A DNA stretch of 64,000 nucleotides from Moorena producens 3L (GTDB lineage Bacteria; Cyanobacteriota; Cyanobacteriia; Cyanobacteriales; Coleofasciculaceae), in the NCBI RefSeq assembly GCF_000211815.1, contig NZ_GL890825.1, positions 293,386 through 357,385 of the forward strand. Direction: 5' to 3'. The notes beneath the pieces are model-generated. The model saw only the letters and a program-made list of their open reading frames with translations. It did not search any database and was not told the DNA's origin. Below are positions 61,328-64,000 of this stretch, one piece after another (position 1 is the stretch's first letter; each line of letters starts with the position of its first letter). A program made the position numbers and the translations under genes.

Positions 61328-61912
61328 TTGGCTGAACCGATTTATATTCAATTGACCTGGGAAGACCCAGAAACGGGCGAGTTAAAGAAACCTGTTCTGA
61401 GACCGCCAATTGCTGTTGGTCGAGAAAATGACCATTTGCCAGAACACTTAGCAGGTCAATCTGTGTCTCATCTGGTACTTCTTGACAAGGAAATTTCCCG
61501 GTATCACGCCCTGATCACAGTGGCTAATACCCAACTCTATATTACTGACCGCAGCGCCAACGGTACGTTTATTAACGGGCGGAAGATTCGCTCTGGTATT
61601 CAACCTTTCTCAAGCAAGGACACCCTGCGGATTGGTCCGTACAAAATTACAGCGACCTTGAAACGGGAAAATGATCTCAACGCCACTGCACAGAACTTTG
61701 ACCAGACGAGTCTATTAGGTGAGAAAAGTGTCACCAACTCTCTGCCCAAGAATAAACCTGTGGTTTGGTTGATTGGCTTAGTGGTACTGTTAATAATGGG
61801 AGTCGGCACTTGGTTCGTGGTCAGCGGTCTGCTGGAGGGGTTAAAACCGGGAATGCAAGATGAGAAAAACGATTCCTCTACAAATTTAGAACGGGTAGTC
61901 CACAACAGTTAG
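61328..61912 (+). CDS. FHA-domain membrane protein
   Basis: A 194-residue protein. FHA domain about 20-100 with GRENDHLPEHLAG, SRYHALITV and RSANGTFINGRKI, the phosphothreonine-binding motifs (GR, SxxH, NG). A linker follows, then one membrane helix (VVWLIGLVVLLIMGVGTWFVV, about 143-164) and a short charged tail. It could read phosphorylation by Ser/Thr kinases such as the one nearby (inference). The start is TTG at 61328, eight bases downstream of AAGGAG; no earlier ATG is in frame. An 80-base gap separates it from the MscS gene on the same strand. Confidence 0.85.
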   Translation: MAEPIYIQLTWEDPETGELKKPVLRPPIAVGRENDHLPEHLAGQSVSHLVLLDKEISRYHALITVANTQLYITDRSANGTFINGRKIRSGIQPFSSKDTLRIGPYKITATLKRENDLNATAQNFDQTSLLGEKSVTNSLPKNKPVVWLIGLVVLLIMGVGTWFVVSGLLEGLKPGMQDEKNDSSTNLERVVHNS

Positions 61913-61990
61913 TTACCTCAACTAGTTACCTCAACTTTAGCCATGAGATTCAATAGTTATGGAAAATGAGAGCTAAATAGAACGTAACCT

Positions 61991-63982
61991 ATGGAATCTC
62001 TTCTAAATGTTCGATTTTCCATTAACCCTTTCCCAAGAGCTAGGCTTCGGCGTTGCTTGGGATTGGTGTTGCTAGGTGTACTTACCCTACTGCTCACCCT
62101 ATTACCAGCCTCTACCTTAGCACAGGAATTCTTGGCAAATGGTAAGGAGAAAGCTCCTGTGGTGGTGGATGGTATTGAGTTGTTTCAAGTGGGCAACGCT
62201 GGCAACTTTAGCGCTACTGAGCGAGCCGAGCTGATCAATCAGCGGTTAGCAAAGGAGGTGAAATCTCTACAAAAACCTGAATATGTGGACATTGAATATG
62301 TCGGGCAAAACGAGGGGATTCTTCGTACCAAGTTTACCGAGCGCATTATAGTCACGATTACCAAGGCAGATCAAATTCCTGATACTGATCCTCTTGAGCA
62401 AGCCGAGAAATGGGAGAAGCTGATTGAAAGGGCAATCCGGCAGGGCAAACAACAGCGCATGCCAGATTATAGTCGTCAGGCAGTAAGGTTTACAAGCATA
62501 GTGCTGGTGTTGTTAATCCTGTTGTACTTGCTGTTACGCTTGTTCAGGCAATTTGCCTTGCGGAAACTGACCTCCTGGCTAGGGAATCCCGCTTCTCCTT
62601 TTTTCCCTTGGCACGACCCAGCCAAATTATTTCTCGGGGCAGCCCTGTTAGGTTTACAGGTTATCCTGTGGACTACAGTTATCTTAACTATTAGTGATCT
62701 ATTTCCCCAAGTTCGCAGTTGGCGTTATGAACTGTTAAACTTCCTCAAGTCTCCTGTAATTGGTCCGGGAGAAAGCAAATATTCTGCGATCCAAGTGCTG
62801 CTGTTGGTGGTATTAACCGTTGTGCTATGGTTTGGGGTTAGTGCCCTCACCAGGCTATTCAGGCATTACATCTTGGGTAAAACTGGCGCTGATTCAGGGG
62901 TGCAAGACGTGATTGCTCTCCTGACCCAGTATGTCCTGACGTTTTTGGGCATGATTATCATACTCCAAAGTTCTGGGTTGGATTTGAGTTCCCTAACCAT
63001 TTTTGCTAGTGTCTTAGGGGTGGGGATTGGCTTTGGTGTGCAAAATATTGCTAACAACTTTATCAGTGGCTTAATTATCACCCTAGAGCGACCGATTCAA
63101 CAGGGGGATTTTATTAAGGTAAACGATTTAGTGGGAACTGTGCAGCAAATTGGTTCCCGCAGTACAGAAATTTGCACGTTGGATAAAGTCACAATAATTG
63201 TGCCCAATGCCCGCTTTTTAGAAACTGAGGTAATTAACTGGAGTCACGGTAACCCGATTTCCCGGCTCAAGATTCCAGTAGGAGTGGCTTATGGCTCTGA
63301 TGTGGAGCAGGTCAAGAAGGCACTCTTGGCAGCTGCCAAGAGTCACCCGGAAGTGTTACTGAGGCCCTATCCCCAAGTTTGGTTTCAGGAATTTGGTGAG
63401 AGTTCCCTCAAGTTTGAGCTGTTGGTCTGGACTGGAGACCCCAAGCGACAGCCTAAAATCAAGAGTGACCTCAACTACCGGATTGAGAAAAGTCTGCGTC
63501 GCTATGATATCCATATACCATTTCCTCAACGGGACCTCCATGTGCGATCGCCTCAGTTAGAGAAATTGCTCATGGCTTGGCTGGGGGAGCGTCAGCCAAA
63601 ACCGCCAGAAAACCAACTCTATATTCCTAATGGGTATCAGTCTGAGCCGCCCACCCAGGATTCCTTAGTTTCAGGTTTCCTAGAGCCGATGGATGAGGTA
63701 GATCTAGACTCTTACCCTACCGCTCCTTTGCAAGAGGATATGGTAACACTGGACATTGAAACCTTGGTCGAGGAAATGCGTCAACCAGGAGGGTTGGAAA
63801 TTAAAGACCGTCGCTATCGTCTCAATAGCTATGGATGCTGTTTTGTGGGGTCAGAAGCCGTAGATTGGTTGGTAAAACGGTGTAATTCTACTCGGGAAGA
63901 CGCAGTGACTGTTGGACAGATACTGATTAATCGAGGTATTATTCATCATGTTGCAGATGATCATCCTTTCCGAGATGAATAA
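61991..63982 (+). CDS. MscS-family mechanosensitive channel with C-terminal DEP domain (shortened)
   Basis: A 663-residue protein. Signal peptide (LGLVLLGVLTLLLTLLPASTLAQ), a periplasmic N-terminal domain, then about four to five membrane helices (170-350). The pore-lining and beta region GVGIGFGVQNIANNFISGLIITLERPIQQGDFIKVNDLVGTVQQIGSRST is the MscS core, followed by the soluble cage. The last 80 residues (MRQPGGLEIKDRRYRLNSYGCCFVGSEAVDWLVKRCNSTREDAVTVGQILINRGIIHHVADDHPFRDE) are a DEP domain, an unusual partner. It stops after DE; beyond the TAA the same frame reads LFYRLY, the natural end of a DEP domain (DEYLFYRF), so a Tyr codon seems to have become the stop. Confidence 0.9.
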   Translation: MESLLNVRFSINPFPRARLRRCLGLVLLGVLTLLLTLLPASTLAQEFLANGKEKAPVVVDGIELFQVGNAGNFSATERAELINQRLAKEVKSLQKPEYVDIEYVGQNEGILRTKFTERIIVTITKADQIPDTDPLEQAEKWEKLIERAIRQGKQQRMPDYSRQAVRFTSIVLVLLILLYLLLRLFRQFALRKLTSWLGNPASPFFPWHDPAKLFLGAALLGLQVILWTTVILTISDLFPQVRSWRYELLNFLKSPVIGPGESKYSAIQVLLLVVLTVVLWFGVSALTRLFRHYILGKTGADSGVQDVIALLTQYVLTFLGMIIILQSSGLDLSSLTIFASVLGVGIGFGVQNIANNFISGLIITLERPIQQGDFIKVNDLVGTVQQIGSRSTEICTLDKVTIIVPNARFLETEVINWSHGNPISRLKIPVGVAYGSDVEQVKKALLAAAKSHPEVLLRPYPQVWFQEFGESSLKFELLVWTGDPKRQPKIKSDLNYRIEKSLRRYDIHIPFPQRDLHVRSPQLEKLLMAWLGERQPKPPENQLYIPNGYQSEPPTQDSLVSGFLEPMDEVDLDSYPTAPLQEDMVTLDIETLVEEMRQPGGLEIKDRRYRLNSYGCCFVGSEAVDWLVKRCNSTREDAVTVGQILINRGIIHHVADDHPFRDE

Positions 63983-64000
63983 TTGTTTTACCGTTTATAT

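Overview
The window reads as chromosome of a filamentous, probably marine, cyanobacterium of the Moorena (Moorea)/Oscillatoriales type. The octamer GCGATCGC (HIP1) is frequent, short tandem heptanucleotide arrays occur throughout, mini-transposons and gene relics are common, and a type I olefin synthase (Ols) with the FAAL-ACP / KS-AT-KR-ACP-ST-TE layout is present. The genus is an inference from memory of these traits.

Layout. 1-4.6 kb: the first codons of a flavoprotein, then a detoxification-like block (two-domain cupin, SDR, alpha/beta hydrolase broken by a MITE, PNPOx-like flavoprotein) transcribed away from a divergent TetR regulator with palindromic operators. 4.7-6.2 kb: two small membrane proteins and a duplicated 110-bp repeat. 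6.2-10.8 kb: urease genes ureD-ureA-ureB-ureC on the minus strand, spread apart by repeats. 11-14.6 kb: a substrate-binding/OmpA-like envelope protein whose OmpA domain has been broken, and a conserved unknown. 15-25.4 kb: the olefin synthase in two ORFs plus a conserved partner gene, expected to turn a fatty acid into a terminal alkene. 25.7-30.2 kb: histidine kinase, accA, an SDR and folE. 30.4-34.5 kb: a repeat-rich mobile zone with an internally deleted IS605-like remnant, a possible small RNA with terminator, a hairpin MITE, an XRE regulator and a complete IS607-type element (serine recombinase plus TnpB). 34.5-51 kb: an exopolysaccharide locus, nearly all on the minus strand (GH10 glycosidase, three glycosyltransferases, two sulfotransferases, Wzx flippase, Wzy-like polymerase/ligase, a phosphodiesterase-like protein, Wzc-type tyrosine kinase), consistent with a sulfated Wzx/Wzy polymer. 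51.7-54.3 kb: ECF sigma, putative anti-sigma and Spy-like lipoprotein, then a YqiA-like esterase. 54.3-64 kb: Lnt, a GT39-type glycosyltransferase, a Ser/Thr kinase with TPRs, IlvE, an FHA protein and an MscS channel with a C-terminal DEP domain.

The most unusual theme is repeats. (1) Tandem arrays of many different sequences nearly all share a 7-nt period. (2) Palindromic interspersed repeats with the core TTCGCGTAGCGTGGCC sit not only between genes but in frame inside genes (alpha/beta hydrolase, Ols, YqiA-like esterase, Ser/Thr kinase), read in different frames; other repeat families do the same in FAAL, the Ols KS, UreD, Lnt and the OmpA-like protein. This resembles the Rickettsia palindromic elements. 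(3) The exopolysaccharide locus carries decayed 3' ends of its own genes (GH10, wzx, GT2), the footprints of past duplication. I did no database searches; family assignments come from motifs and memory.
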